64,000 nt of DNA from Theristus sp. LFF4_11 (Eukaryota > Nematoda > Chromadorea > Monhysterida > Xyalidae), in contig JASANC010000508.1 of assembly GCA_030248135.1 (NCBI GenBank), positions 62,001-126,000 of the forward strand, written 5' to 3'. A program made the position numbers and the translations under genes. The notes beneath the pieces were generated by a model. The model did not search any database and was not told the DNA's origin. It worked only from the letters and a program-made list of their open reading frames with translations. Every line of letters starts with the position of its first letter. Within the stretch, counting starts at the first letter, position 1. Positions 1-11,129 of this stretch are shown piece by piece.

Positions 1-190
1 TGTCGGTTTTTAAAAACTATTAAACTTTTTTTTAATAGTTCTACGTTCCGAATGTATTCGGCCGATGAGCACCATCAATCTTATTGTTACTTCTCAACTG
101 CGCTTGTTTTCCAACCGACATGACACTTGAGGGTTGAATGGTTATGAGGTTTCAGAAGTTCCACTGTGTCTTCAGCATTTCAAATTCCAG

Positions 191-345
191 AGCAGCTAAG
201 CCAGAACCGGATCTGAAGAACAAAGATGCCCTTATTAATCTCATCGAAAGAATTCAAAGGCGACGCAAAGCAGCCGTTTGAGCGAGTGAATCTGCGGAAT
301 GTGATGCGCATGCTGCACACGATCAATGTGCGATACAAGGTGTGC
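191..345 (+). CDS. Candidate exon of an unrecognised gene
   Basis: A probable acceptor (CAAATTCCAG) ends at 190. Two frames stay open after it. One reads AAKPEPDLKNKDALINLIER and stops at 281 after an Arg-rich tail, which would make this a last exon. The other starts with MPLLISSKEFKGD at about 226 and runs to a donor-like GTGTGC at 346. I cannot choose between them from sequence alone and recognise neither product. The exon lies just outside the inverted ends of the composite transposon (630-10126), so it probably belongs to a host gene entering from the left edge. Low confidence. Confidence 0.3.
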
Positions 346-629
346 TCGGTTGGCTTGTGCTCGTTGTCATTACTTCTCGCCTAGCATGCCGTAGCTCAGT
401 TAGAACGCTTCGTATGTTGATTGGCTTCGCTTCACCCCAACAATATGAGAAGTGCGCACCGCAACAACATCACTGATCGGTTGGTATTCATTGCCGCCAC
501 GGTGCAGCGGTCTGTTGTTATGCTGCATCGAACATGCCAGTCGCATGCACTGTGTCAGCCGTCAGCTAACGCAGTTGTGTTTAGTTTCCAGCAGCAATGT
601 GGTTGATTGTTTTCAGAACGATTCTGTAT

Positions 630-710
630 AAAAACACCGCAGAGGTGAAAACACCACTGCGGTGAAAACACCGCACCGATGAAAACGCGCTCTGTATGAA
701 AACACCGCAC
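630..710 (+). repeat. Left inverted end of composite MULE
   Basis: Units of GGTGAAAACACCGC plus ACGCGCTCTGTATG at 685-698. The reverse complement of 10013-10126 contains the same blocks in the same order: AAAAACACCGC first, then GGTGAAAACACCGCACC, then the ACGCGCTCTGTATG motif, then an A-rich run ending CCGCAC. Confidence 0.75.
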
Positions 711-1225
711 GGTGTGATTTATGGAACGGGTTGGGTCGGCATGAATATGGGGTGTGGTACCAACAGATTTTATGCCGTTAATAAGTTTTTTTGTTTTTCG
801 TAGTTATCTTGTGATGTTTGCTGATTTACGAACGACGACAAATATTCGATATTGGACGAAACAACTGTGATAAAGCAGATAAATTAAATAACAATCAGCG
901 CAACAAATGCGGTGTTCCGGAATTTTCAGCAAACCCATGGATGTTAACTTTACTTGAGCAATCATGGTGCTGAAAATACCGGCACCCAGCATTTTCATGC
1001 CAACGACAACGTGAGATTCACTAGCTGTCTTTTTTCGAATTCTGATTCGGCGACAACCAATTAGCGCATTTATAATTGAACACGTTTTTGACGCTAAACG
1101 TGCCGCAGTTGATTGGTCGAAAGAAAGATTTCGCAAAGGCAGGTGTTCGTTTGCATGTGCGGTTTGTTTGTTTGTTTTTAATTTAAAATTTTAACTTTTT
1201 TGGTGCCGTCCAAATGACTTATAAA

Positions 1226-4200
1226 AAACTGACAACACCCGTTTTTACGTTTAATGGTTGAAATTTTCAAATCGACCTGGCCAGCGATTCCGTTGGTCAA
1301 ATCGGCTGATCAAGACATCAATCAACTCGCCAGGATGCCCTCTACATGTGCAGATTGCATTTGCAGTCGGTGGGTTTAATTTTTTGAAATTTGTCAAACT
1401 GTTGAAAAACTGACAACACACGTTTTTACGTGTTTTGTCGTTTTTCACAAATTTTTTATTGACTTGAAATAACAGTTGCCTGTTATCTGGACCGGCCGCA
1501 AATGAGTTTGAATCGTATTCCGAACGTCCCGAGCTTCCGATTAAGACGCTGATCGGCCGATTTGGCCGGCGGAATCGCCGGCCAGGTCAATTTGAAAATT
1601 TGACACTTTTGCCTATCTTCACTGTGTAAATGGTTGAAATTTTCAAATCGACCTGGCCAGCGATTCCGTTGGTCAAATCGGCTGATCAAGACATCAATCA
1701 ACTCGCCAGGATGCCCTCTACATGTGCAGATTGCATTTGCAGTCGGTGGGTTGAATTTTTTGAAATTTTTCAAACTGTTGAAAAACTGACAACACACGTT
1801 TTTACGTGTTTTGTCGTTTTTCACAAATTTTTTATTGACTTGAAATAACAGTTGCCTGTTATCTGGACCGGCCGCAAATGAGTTTGAATCGTATTCCGAA
1901 CGTCCCGAGCTTCCGATTAAGACGCTGATCGGCCGATTCGGCCGGCGGAATCGCCGGCCAGGTCAATTTGAAAATTTGACACTTTTGCCTATCTTCACTG
2001 TGTAAATGGTTGAAATTTTCAAATCGACCTGGCCAGCGATTCCGTTGGTCAAATCGGCTGATCAAGACATCAATCAACTCGCCAGGATGCCCTCTACATG
2101 TGCAGATTGCATTTGCAGTCGGTGGGTTGAATTTTTTGAAATTTTTCAAACTGTTGAAAAACTGACAACACACGTTTTTACGTGTTTTGTCGTTTTTCAC
2201 AAATTTTTTATTGACTTGAAATAACAGTTGCCTGTTATCTGGACCGGCCGCAAATGAGTTTGAATCGTATTCCGAACGTCCCGAGCTTCCGATTAAGACG
2301 CTGATCGGCCGATTCGGCCGGCGGAATCGCCGGCCAGGTCAATTTGAAAATTTGACACTTTTGCCTATCTTCACTGTGTAAATGGTTGAAATTTTCAAAT
2401 CGACCTGGCCAGCGATTCCGTTGGTCAAATCGGCTGATCAAGACATCAATCAACTCGCCAGGATGCCCTCTACATGTGCAGATTGCATTTGCAGTCGGTG
2501 GGTTGAATTTTTTGAAATTTTTCAAACTGTTGAAAAACTGACAACACACGTTTTTACGTGTTTTGTCGTTTTTCACAAATTTTTTATTGACTTGAAATAA
2601 CAGTTGCCTGTTATCTGGACCGGCCGCAAATGAGTTTGAATCGTATTCCGAACGTCCCGAGCTTCCGATTAAGACGCTGATCGGCCGATTCGGCCGGCGG
2701 AATCGCCGGCCAGGTCAATTTGAAAATTTGACACTTTTGCCTATCTTCACTGTGTAAATGGTTGAAATTTTCAAATCGACCTGGCCGGCGATTCCGTCGG
2801 TCAAATCGGCTGACCAAGACATCAATCAACTCGCCAGGATGCCCTCTACATGTGCAGATTGCATTTGCGGTCGGTGGGTTGAATTTTTTGAAATTTTTCA
2901 AACTGTTGAAAAACTGACAACACACGTTTTTACGTGTTTTGTCGTTTTTCACAAATTTTTTATTGACTTGAAATAACAGTTGCCTGTTTGCTGGACCGGC
3001 CGCAAATGAGTTTGAATCGTATTCCGAACGTCCCGAGCTTCCGATTAAGACGCTGATCGGCCGATTCGGCCGGCGGAATCGCCGGCCAGGTCAATTTGAA
3101 AATTTGACACTTTTGCCTATCTTCACTGTGTAAATGGTTGAAATTTTCAAATCGACCTGGCCGGCGATTCCGTCGGTCAAATCGGCTGACCAAGACATCA
3201 ATCAACTCGCCAGGATGCCCTCTACATGTGCAGATTGCATTTGCAGTCGGTGGGTTGAATTTTTTGAAATTTTTCAAACTGTTGAAAAACTGACAACACA
3301 CGTTTTTACGTGTTTTGTCGTTTTTCACAAATTTTTTATTGACTTGAAATAACAGTTGCCTGTTATCTGGACCGGCCGCAAATGAGTTTGAATCGTATTC
3401 CGAACGTCCCGAGCTTCCGATTAAGACGCTGATCGGCCGATTCGGCCGGCGGAATCGCCGGCCAGGTCAATTTGAAAATTTGACACTTTTGCCTATCTTC
3501 ACTGTGTAAATGGTTGAAATTTTCAAATCGACCTGGCCAGCGATTCCGTTGGTCAAATCGGCTGATCAAGACATCAATCAACTCGCCAGGATGCCCTCTA
3601 CATGTGCAGATTGCATTTGCAGTCGGTGGGTTGAATTTTTTGAAATTTTTCAAACTGTTGAAAAACTGACAACACACGTTTTTACGTGTTTTGTCGTTTT
3701 TCACAAATTTTTTATTGACTTGAAATAACAGTTGCCTGTTATCTGGACCGGCCGCAAATGAGTTTGAATCGTATTCCGAACGTCCCGAGCTTCCGATTAA
3801 GACGCTGATCGGCCGATTCGGCCGGCGGAATCGCCGGCCAGGTCAATTTGAAAATTTGACACTTTTGCCTATCTTCACTGTGTAAATGGTTGAAATTTTC
3901 AAATCGACCTGGCCAGCGATTCCGTTGGTCAAATCGGCTGATCAAGACATCAATCAACTCGCCAGGATGCCCTCTACATGTGCAGATTGCATTTGCAGTC
4001 GGTGGGTTGAATTTTTTGAAATTTTTCAAACTGTTGAAAAACTGACAACACACGTTTTTACGTGTTTTGTCGTTTTTCACAAATTTTTTATTGACTTGAA
4101 ATAACAGTTGCCTGTTATCTGGACCGGCCGCAAATGAGTTTGAATCGTATTCCGAACGTCCCGAGCTTCCGATTAAGACGCTGATCGGCCGATTCGGCCG

Positions 4201-4753
4201 GCGGAATCGCCGGCCAGGTCAATTTGAAAATTTGACACTTTTGCCTATCTTCACTGTGTAAATGGTTGAAATTTTCAAATCGACCTGGCCGGCGATTCCG
4301 TCGGTCAAATCGGCTGACCAAGACATCAATCAACTCGCCAGGATGCCCTCTACATGTGCAGATTGCATTTGCGGTCGGTGGGTTGAATTTTTTGAAATTT
4401 TTCAAACTGTTGAAAAACTGACAACACACGTTTTTACGTGTTTTGTCGTTTTTCACAAATTTTTTATTGACTTGAAATAACAGTTGCCTGTTTGCTGGAC
4501 CGGCCGCAAATGAGTTTGAATCGTATTCCGAACGTCCCGAGCTTCCGATTAAGACGCTGATCGGCCGATTCGGCCGGCGGAATCGCCGGCCAGGTCAATT
4601 TGAAAATTTGACACTTTTGCCTATCTTCACTGTGTAAATGGTTGAAATTTTCAAATCGACCTGGCCGGCGATTCCGTCGGTCAAATCGGCTGACCAAGAC
4701 ATCAATCAACTCGCCAGGATGCCCTCTACATGTGCAGATTGCATTTGCAGTCG
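1226..4753. repeat. 376-bp satellite array with a 1504-bp higher-order unit
   Basis: About nine near-identical tandem units with a spacing of exactly 376 bp (same landmark at 1630, 2006, 2382, 2758, 3134, 3510, 3886, 4262, 4638). Diagnostic differences (CAGCGATTCCGTTGG versus CGGCGATTCCGTCGG; TTATCTGG versus TTTGCTGG; GCAGTCGG versus GCGGTCGG) define variants in the order A-A-B-B' from 2006, repeated from 3510, so a 4 x 376 = 1504 bp higher-order period is visible. Each unit contains two inverted arms of about 58 bp (1549-1607 and 1632-1690 in one unit) with a spacer of about 25 bp. The left edge is rearranged and the right edge ends abruptly at 4753. The identical open frames on both strands are by-products of the repeat and are not called as genes. 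Confidence 0.95.
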
Positions 4754-4816
4754 CATCAGCACAGCATCCTAACTTTTGAAAACGCTGCTCTGATCTTTTT
4801 TGTCGAAATTTTGCAG

Positions 4817-5482
4817 TCGTCTTCAAGCGAATTGTCGAGCGTTGATGCGTTGTTCTTTGCGTTCAGTCAGAGCAAGGAAGATGCCGTGTACACGCGGTCG
4901 CGCTCTGTGCAGGTGTGTTTTCGTTCATTTCCACAATTTTTGTTTTCTTCTTGTGTGTTCCAATGTTCAAACACGAAAAGCTCGCCGAAAAGGCGGAACG
5001 CGCGCTCACGGACAAAAAATACCTCGGCACCATCAATGATCAGCTCGTCGAGAGTTGTTACACGCCGATCTTTCATTCATCAAATGAGCATTCTTAAACC
5101 CCGACGCAGGCATGACGTTCATCATTCACATGGGCTTCGCCGACGTCCCGACGCCGCATCAGATGACGCCGGCAAAAAAAGTGGCGCTGCTTGTCAGTGA
5201 TACTGTGCTCGTCACAAATGTTCGCTGGAAGTTTAAGTTTTCGGTTTTTTGCTATTGTTGCGTTTCCGTGTTTTTTATTGTTATTGTTCGGTTTTACTGT
5301 GTCGACGAATTAGAGCCTTATCATGAAACAACAATTTCTATTACGGGTGGTTTTTTTGTTATATGTTAAACTGAACGCAACTGTTTTTTCGATTCTTACA
5401 GGATGATGATGAGGAGAAGGAGGGCGACAACAACAAGGAGAACATTGAGGAGGGACCACTCGGGAGGGGCGCGCGACGCACG
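4817..5482 (+). pseudogene. Spt16 (FACT histone chaperone) exon fragments, internally deleted
   Basis: Four blocks match the N-terminal peptidase-like half of Spt16 in the right order. 4817-4912 encodes SSVDALFFAFSQSKEDAVYT (animal Spt16: VDAIVV..DEEIVYAKS). About 4963-5085 encodes KLAEKAERALTDKKYLG and ESCYTPIFHSS. 5110-5219 encodes MTFIIHMGFADV and VALLVSDTVLVTN. 5402-5482 encodes DDDEEKEGD and GPLGRGARRT, the acidic stretch plus LLGRGSR-like motif. Splice sites survive at 4816, 4913, 5401 and 5483. Roughly 150 residues are missing between blocks 1 and 2, and about 125 between blocks 2 and 3, where a stop (TGA, near 5095) and only about 25 bases separate them. The large C-terminal part is absent. 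This cannot make Spt16. Its position inside the inverted ends suggests a transposon-captured piece; a decayed duplicate is the alternative. Confidence 0.8.
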
Positions 5483-6289
5483 GTAAACATTCGGCTGGAA
5501 CCGGAAGTGATGACCCGGAACCGGGTGTTTTTTTAAACTGTGATGGGGGGTTTTGTTTCCCTCATCGCAGTTTGGTTTGTCTTGTTCCACAGGCGGGTAT
5601 TTTTGCGTTGTCCCACTTGCCCGTCTGTGATGAGAGCAGGAACTGACAACCCTGCTCTTTTGGCCCAAAATTGGTAGAGCGTCCGAGCTAGACCAGGCAC
5701 GCATTATGTGGCGGCTAGCGTAAAAAATTCTGGATTTTCCCTCCCGTAGGCACGCTTTTTTACTCACGGATAGCGCTGCAAGACTATTAGATCCGCGCCT
5801 GCGCTAGTTTTTTGCGATACTCTTTGTTTTCAATGGAATTGGTAGCAGCTCGCATTTTTTACATGATATTTTATTTTGTACAAATATAGATTTTTGTTGT
5901 ACTCACACGACAAGCCGTCAAACAGCCGACATTCTCATGCTCGATACTCAATTTTCTTCAAAATGGCATTTTGGCGTGTGAGCACAATGTGCAATGTACA
6001 ATAGAAACAGAAACAATAGGAAACGGCAGTAGGCCAACGTATTCAATTAGCAAACCAATAAATCTTATAAACAACTCAATGCATCGCTTTGCTAAGTAGG
6101 TTGAGCGTTAGATAGCTTATGGCAAGTCAGAATGAAATGATGGCAAATGTCAAACACCGAAAGACGCATAATGTGGAATGGATCATGGTACAATAGAGAC
6201 GCTGATTGACTGCATTTCAGTATGAATACTGAATCGCTAAAGCACTGAAGCACTGAATAAATATAAATAAACACAAAAACTCAATAAGT
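5483..6289. other. Non-coding stretch after the Spt16 fragment
   Basis: Starts with a donor-like GTAAAC. No further Spt16 homology, no convincing exon and no clear repeat were seen. It becomes A/T-rich after about 5800. Confidence 0.6.
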
Positions 6290-6500
6290 TATAAAGCACA
6301 AATCAATGAGTAAAGCACAAACTCTCTTAGTAAAGCACGAACTTCTTCAGTAAAGCACAAATCAATCAGTGAAACACAAATCAATAAGTAAAGCACAAAT
6401 CAATGAGTAAAGCACAAACTCTGTCAGTAAAGCACGAACTTCTTCAGTAAAGCACAAATCAATCAGTGAAACACAAATCAATAAGTAAAGCACAAACTGT
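6290..6500. repeat. 97-bp repeat made of about 20-bp AGTAAAGCACAAA units
   Basis: Short units of the type (A)GTAAAGCACAAATCAATC repeat along the tract. A set of five units recurs with a period of about 97 bp: GAGTAAAGCACAAACTC at 6308 and again at 6405. It lies immediately past the 3' end of the transposase gene. Confidence 0.85.
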
Positions 6501-6532
6501 GTGTTGCACAAATAACATGTGTTGCAGTTAAC

Positions 6533-9500
6533 TCAAATGCTATCGTCAATGAACACATCAGCATTCTCCAGTGATGCACGCACAGATGCAAACTGTTCCA
6601 AAGAACGGAATTGCAACGCTCGATCGCCACGTTCGATGGGCTGCTCGTTGCCGACGTCTGTTGGCTGCTCGTTGCCGACGTTTGTTGGCTGCTCGTTGCC
6701 GACGTTTGTTGGCTGCTCGTTGCCAAGGTCCATGGGCTGCTCCTGACCGACAGACATGTCGAGTGGCTGGTGGTCAAGCACCTCGTAGTAAACGTCCTGT
6801 TCCTCTTCGTTGGCAGTTTCTGTGCAAAAAATGCAATTTTCCAATTTGAACAGCAGCTCTGCTCATATTCACATAGCAAATTTCAAAAAATTCGTCAACT
6901 TCAAATGCAATTTCAAAAAATAGTCACCTTCATGCAACTCTCCCTCGGGCAGATGATCGTACGCCGTGGCGAGGAACGCCAAGAAGCCGGGCTGTCGACC
7001 GTCCGGCATCTGCTGATCGTACACCACTGGCAGCATGACCGGCAACGCATTGGGATACGTATACTGCATCTGACTGACCTCGTGTTGCTGAGCCCCGCCT
7101 GCATTTCAAAATAGTTTGTTCAGTTTGTGCATTCATTACTGCATCACATTTTGCTTGCTTGTGAACCGTGCGTTGAGTGTGGACAAAACTGACCAGCGTT
7201 TGCAAGCACGTTGTGAGCGGTGTTGTGTGCTTGATGAGCGGCGTAGAGCACCAAGTCATCGAGCGGCACTTGTTGGTTGCGGTATCGCCGATTTTTGAGG
7301 ACCCGAAACGCCTGTTTCGCCAGCATGACACGGCGCTCCGCTGCACGCCATCGCGGCTCACGTCGGTTCAGTGGGCGCCCATGCAACCGATGTGCCTGAT
7401 GATCGATTGCAGTCTCGTGGTGCACCTCGCGGATGGTGATCACGAAATCAGCTGCAAAAATCATAATGAGCATTCAACACAGACGTGAACCTAAAAATAA
7501 GCAAAAACTACAAAAATACGAACTGAGCGACGTGTGCTTGCGATTATTGAAGTGCGTCCGAAGAGAATTGTGCCAGCCTTCGGCATAGTTGGATGTCCTC
7601 GGCCCGTCGTTTTCCCACTGGCAAACGGGCGGCCTCGGCTCTCCCTTGCACCACGTGTCCTCTTGGTACCTGAATGCGCATTTTTTCGGCATAGATCTAT
7701 GCGGTTGGCATATGACTAAAATCTCTAATGAGTGCGCAACTAAAATGTCATACTTGGCCACAGCCTTCAGCTCTCGGTTCTCAGCAGAGTTTGGGTCATC
7801 ACCCCAAGCAGGCGGATTGTCGCGAAGATGCTTGACCAGGCGGTCCATGTCATCTGCTGGCAGGAACGATGCACCAGCGAACAGACGAATCCACTCGCGG
7901 ATTTGCGTGTTGTCGTTGTCGTTGTATTCGGCTTTCAGCCTGCGCTCCACACGGCGTTTCAGTGCCTGACAATGCAAGTTTTCACAATGTTTCTCTATTC
8001 ACGGTGCAGTTTGCAACAAAGTAGACTACCCATAACAACAAATAGCAATAGAAAATGTCAGAAACACGGCGTACCTGTATGTAGTGGAAGTGGCAGAGGG
8101 TGACTTGGCAAAGGTCTCCGAAGACGTTCTGCACAGCCCTGTACGACTGCGTTTCCGCGTCCATGTGAAAGTGCTTCTGTTGCCCGCAGCTCCCGAAGAG
8201 TCGAGTCACCTCGTCACGAATGAACCGGAATAGGAACTCGTAGTCGGCCTGTGTCTTGTTGGTCATGAGTGCACCGCAAACCACGAACGACTGACTGAAG
8301 TCGGGAAGATCTGAAAATACATGCAGATTGCGTTGATTTGAGTCAGACCGCAAATTCTCACAAAAAAATTTATGTACCATCAAATAGAACCGAATGTTAA
8401 GCAAAATTACCTTGCTTCACTGCGTGTAGGCTGTAGAACTGTGCGAATCCTTTTGGTGGTTGCTTGTACTCAGCATCGCCCGTGATGTGTTTCGATGTGA
8501 AGAACGCGTACGCTTGCTCGAGGTCAAAGAAGATGATGAGTGGTGGCTCGTTGGGATTCGGTTGAACGTGGCGAATCCACAAATTCTCGGTGACCGGCAC
8601 AACCAAGGGCAGGTGATCCGGAATCGGTTGAAGGGAGTTCTGTGTGAAAAAATACTTGCTGGTTCAACCAACAAGCAAGTGAATTTCTAAACTAACAACA
8701 GATCTATTTTAAAACAACAGTCTGCTCACCAAATAGGTGTCAGGAATGGCGTGATTGTGGGCCTTTGGCTGCGTGCGCTTTTTGTGATAAGCGAACGTTT
8801 GGCGGGTTGCGTCTCTCTTCGGCATTTTGCACGATGCTTCTGTGGCAACAGCGGGGTCGTCTTGGTGTTTTAGTCTGAGCTCCTCGAGCACACGACTGCG
8901 TGCCACCTTGTTGCTTTGCGCAGCCGTATGTCGCTGTTCTTGCTGTTTGGCGACTTTGCTGAAGCAAAAAGCACAGGTTTACCAACGGGAAATTCCGTTA
9001 AACTTCAAAATCCGTTTCAAACAATAATACCCTTTAGTCAAAATCACCAAAAACACTAGTGCAATGCCTTTGCAAAAATCCACTCACCGATAGACGCCAC
9101 GCACCGATGTGGCAGCAGTATCAACTTTCTTCAAACTCCACTCGCGCTCAACGCAAACGTGACCGTACGGCGTGACGTCCGGGTTGGTGACAAAACGGGA
9201 CGGTCGGTTTGGGTTGCTGAAGTTCTCGAGGTCACCGATGAGAATGCGTACAGTCGCCACACTGATTTTCGCATTGGCTGAAACGACAATTGATATTTTA
9301 GTTTGCGTTTGCGAGCTGGAAAAACAAGAAAAAGAAAAAAGTGCTGGTGATTAGCAGTGCGAATCGTCGCCATGATGTGTGAAGTGCGGACGAATGAAAT
9401 GAACCAACAGTGGTGCATTGACTGAAACAAAAAATTGGTGAATAAATGTTGATGAAATGCAGTGGAAACATGATGAAAATGAAACGTGCGGTGTGCCCGT

Positions 9501-9859
9501 GTCAGTGCCAAATGTTGTTTGGATAAATGTGCTTGTGATTGTGCAGGAAAAAGTGATCTACAAGACTGACCCGGGTTTTTGTTGTTTTTCGCAGCAATTG
9601 ATTTGCATTGAATGCATCGCGCACTCGCACTGCTGTTCCTGTCGTTCACTCGATCAAATTGAAAAGAAAACGTCGTCTCATCGTATTCTTCGCTGTGAAA
9701 TAATGCAATCGGCCACTTTCCCTTTTGACTCTTGCTGAATTCGCTCACCGTCTTCTGCCAGGCACCGTTATTCTCTTGTAATTCCATGATTCGACGATTC
9801 CTTCGCTCTGAAATTGAAGGGCTGCATTTTGTTCTATCACAATCTATTCCGTTTTTCAT
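6533..9859 (-). CDS. FLYWCH/MULE transposase, nine exons, apparently intact
   Basis: Minus-strand exons: 9859-9571, 9277-9088, 8958-8730, 8639-8411, 8310-8075, 7965-7524, 7451-7194, 7098-6928, 6819-6533, with GT donors and phases that join without stops. ATG at 9859 is the furthest start; MELQENNGAW at about 9787 is an alternative. The N-terminal part (FSFQFDRV, RCIQCKSIAAK) looks like a FLYWCH-type zinc finger. Exons at 8310 and 7965 hold the MULE core: FHMDAETQSYRAVQNVF, then a CHFHY motif, and later ENDGPRTSNYAEGWHNSL, typical of MULE transposases. The last exon has tandem GNEQPT(N/D)V repeats and an acidic end (ADVFIDDSI). Known for the family: DDE-type cut-and-paste transposition with DNA binding by the zinc finger. 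Intactness with eight introns suggests either a recently active element or a domesticated copy. Confidence 0.8.
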
Positions 9860-10012
9860 TTAAAAGGGCGAGGCGAATACCCATTCCCCAATCCGTCAAA
9901 TACACCGATTCCGATCCGATCCGAATCCCTATTCCCACGTCCCGTTTGTTTTCTTCCTCACCCTAATGTCATCTGTTTGACCTCCCGATTCAAATTTCCC
10001 GCCATTCCTGCT

Positions 10013-10126
10013 GTGCGGTTTTTACATACAGAGCGCGTTTTAATCGGTGCGGTGTTTTCATCGGTGCGGTGTTTTCACCGTGCGGTGTTTTCATCGGTGC
10101 GGTGTTTTCACCGGTGCGGTGTTTTT
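10013..10126 (-). repeat. Right inverted end of composite MULE
   Basis: Five GGTGCGGTGTTTTC-type units following GTGCGGTTTTTACATACAGA. It is the inverted partner of 630-710 and longer by about two units. Confidence 0.75.
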
Positions 10127-10259
10127 AGCAATTACCAATATTCGGGTGGTGCCGAGCCAATACTCCTTGCAGGCCCCCTTGCCTGCAAAGCGAGCCCACT
10201 ACCGCTGCGCTATTGACGATGAGAGTGAAACGGCGTTAACAAAACAGGTGTACCGTAAT

Positions 10260-10826
10260 CAGTACCGTGGGCGGGGGGGGGGGGGGGTACACCCCCCCCA
10301 GAGCACCCGAGACCGTCGGGTGGGGGGGGGGGGGGGGGGCACCGTGCCCCCCCCCCTAAAACCGGGCACCCCCCCCATCGTACCCCCCCCCCCTCGAAAA
10401 TTTGGCCGACACCCCCCCACCCCCCCCCCATGAAATTTTGTCTGGCGGACACCCCCCCCCCCCAAAATTTTCTGCACACCCTAAATTTTTTTTCGAAAAT
10501 CATGATTTTTTGTCTATAAAGTCCATAATATAAGCTGAATATATGATAACTTGACCATCTTCATTGTAATTTCAAAGATTTTGCAGCAAAATTTAGCGTT
10601 TTTCCTTTCAAATTTAAGCGAAAAAATTTCATGGGGGGGGGGGGGTTGGGGGGGGTGGACCCCCCCCCACAGAAAATTTTGAAAAAATGCACCCCCCCCA
10701 TGGGACCCCCCTGGGGGGGGTCCCACGTTACCATAGGTTGGCCCCCCCCCCTCACTTTTTGGTCGGCACCCCCCCCCACGGTACCATACCCCCCCCCGCG
10801 AAAATTTTTTTGGGCCCACGGTACTG
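10260..10826. mobile_element. hAT-like MITE with poly-G/poly-C interior
   Basis: Terminal inverted repeats CAGTACCGTGGGC / GCCCACGGTACTG with an exact 8-bp duplication ACCGTAAT at 10252-10259 and 10827-10834. The uninterrupted sequence is seen in the other copy of the host repeat. The interior has many G or C runs of 7 to about 19 bases and no coding capacity. Ends starting CAG and 8-bp duplications fit the hAT superfamily. Confidence 0.88.
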
Positions 10827-11129
10827 ACCGTAATTAGGGCAAGAATGCAGTTCGTTGCAAAATCAGCAATGATACGTGCGCTGCATCGCGGCCATCTCTG
10901 ATTGGATGCACATTGAAGAAAAAAATTGTTTTAATGTTTCGGCGAGGCGAAACTAGGAGGGTTTGAAAAAAGTGAAAATCCCGATTATTTAAATAAAAAA
11001 CAATGAAATCTTGAATCTTAACGCCGATTTAAAAATCTTTTTTGAGACTTTTTTAATAAAAAAATCCAAAATGCCAGAGGAAAATCGGCCGGTGGTACGG
11101 TCGACAAAAATAAGTGCATTCGAAATAAA

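Larger units (their letters stand above)
630..10126. mobile_element. Composite Mutator-like element with minisatellite-like inverted ends
   Basis: The left end (630-710) and right end (10013-10126) are inverted copies. Both are built from GGTGAAAACACCGCACC-type units, and both carry the motif ACGCGCTCTGTATG in opposite orientation. The right end has extra units. Between them lie the satellite array, Spt16 exon fragments, a 97-bp repeat and a minus-strand MULE transposase gene at the right end. Long, repeat-rich inverted ends and uptake of host gene pieces are known for MULEs (Pack-MULEs). I found no matching 8-11 bp target duplication: the left flank reads ATTCTGTAT and the right AGCAATTAC. 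The right flank abuts another repeat. The outer limits and one-event origin are therefore inference. Confidence 0.6.

Noticed and set aside
1226..4753. CRISPR-like array
   Set aside because: Units are full-length identical 376-bp repeats without unique spacers, in a eukaryotic context.
1483..4826. Repeated 113-residue (minus) and 72-residue (plus) open frames
   Set aside because: They recur every 376 bp on both strands with identical sequence because they are read from satellite units; no start context, splice or family support.
10136..10230. Functional tRNA-Ala gene on the minus strand
   Set aside because: Acceptor arms do not pair, the T-arm is degenerate, and the same sequence is the head of a dispersed repeat at 13162.
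10210..10819. Gly/Pro-rich open frames
   Set aside because: They are translations of poly-G and poly-C runs in a MITE.
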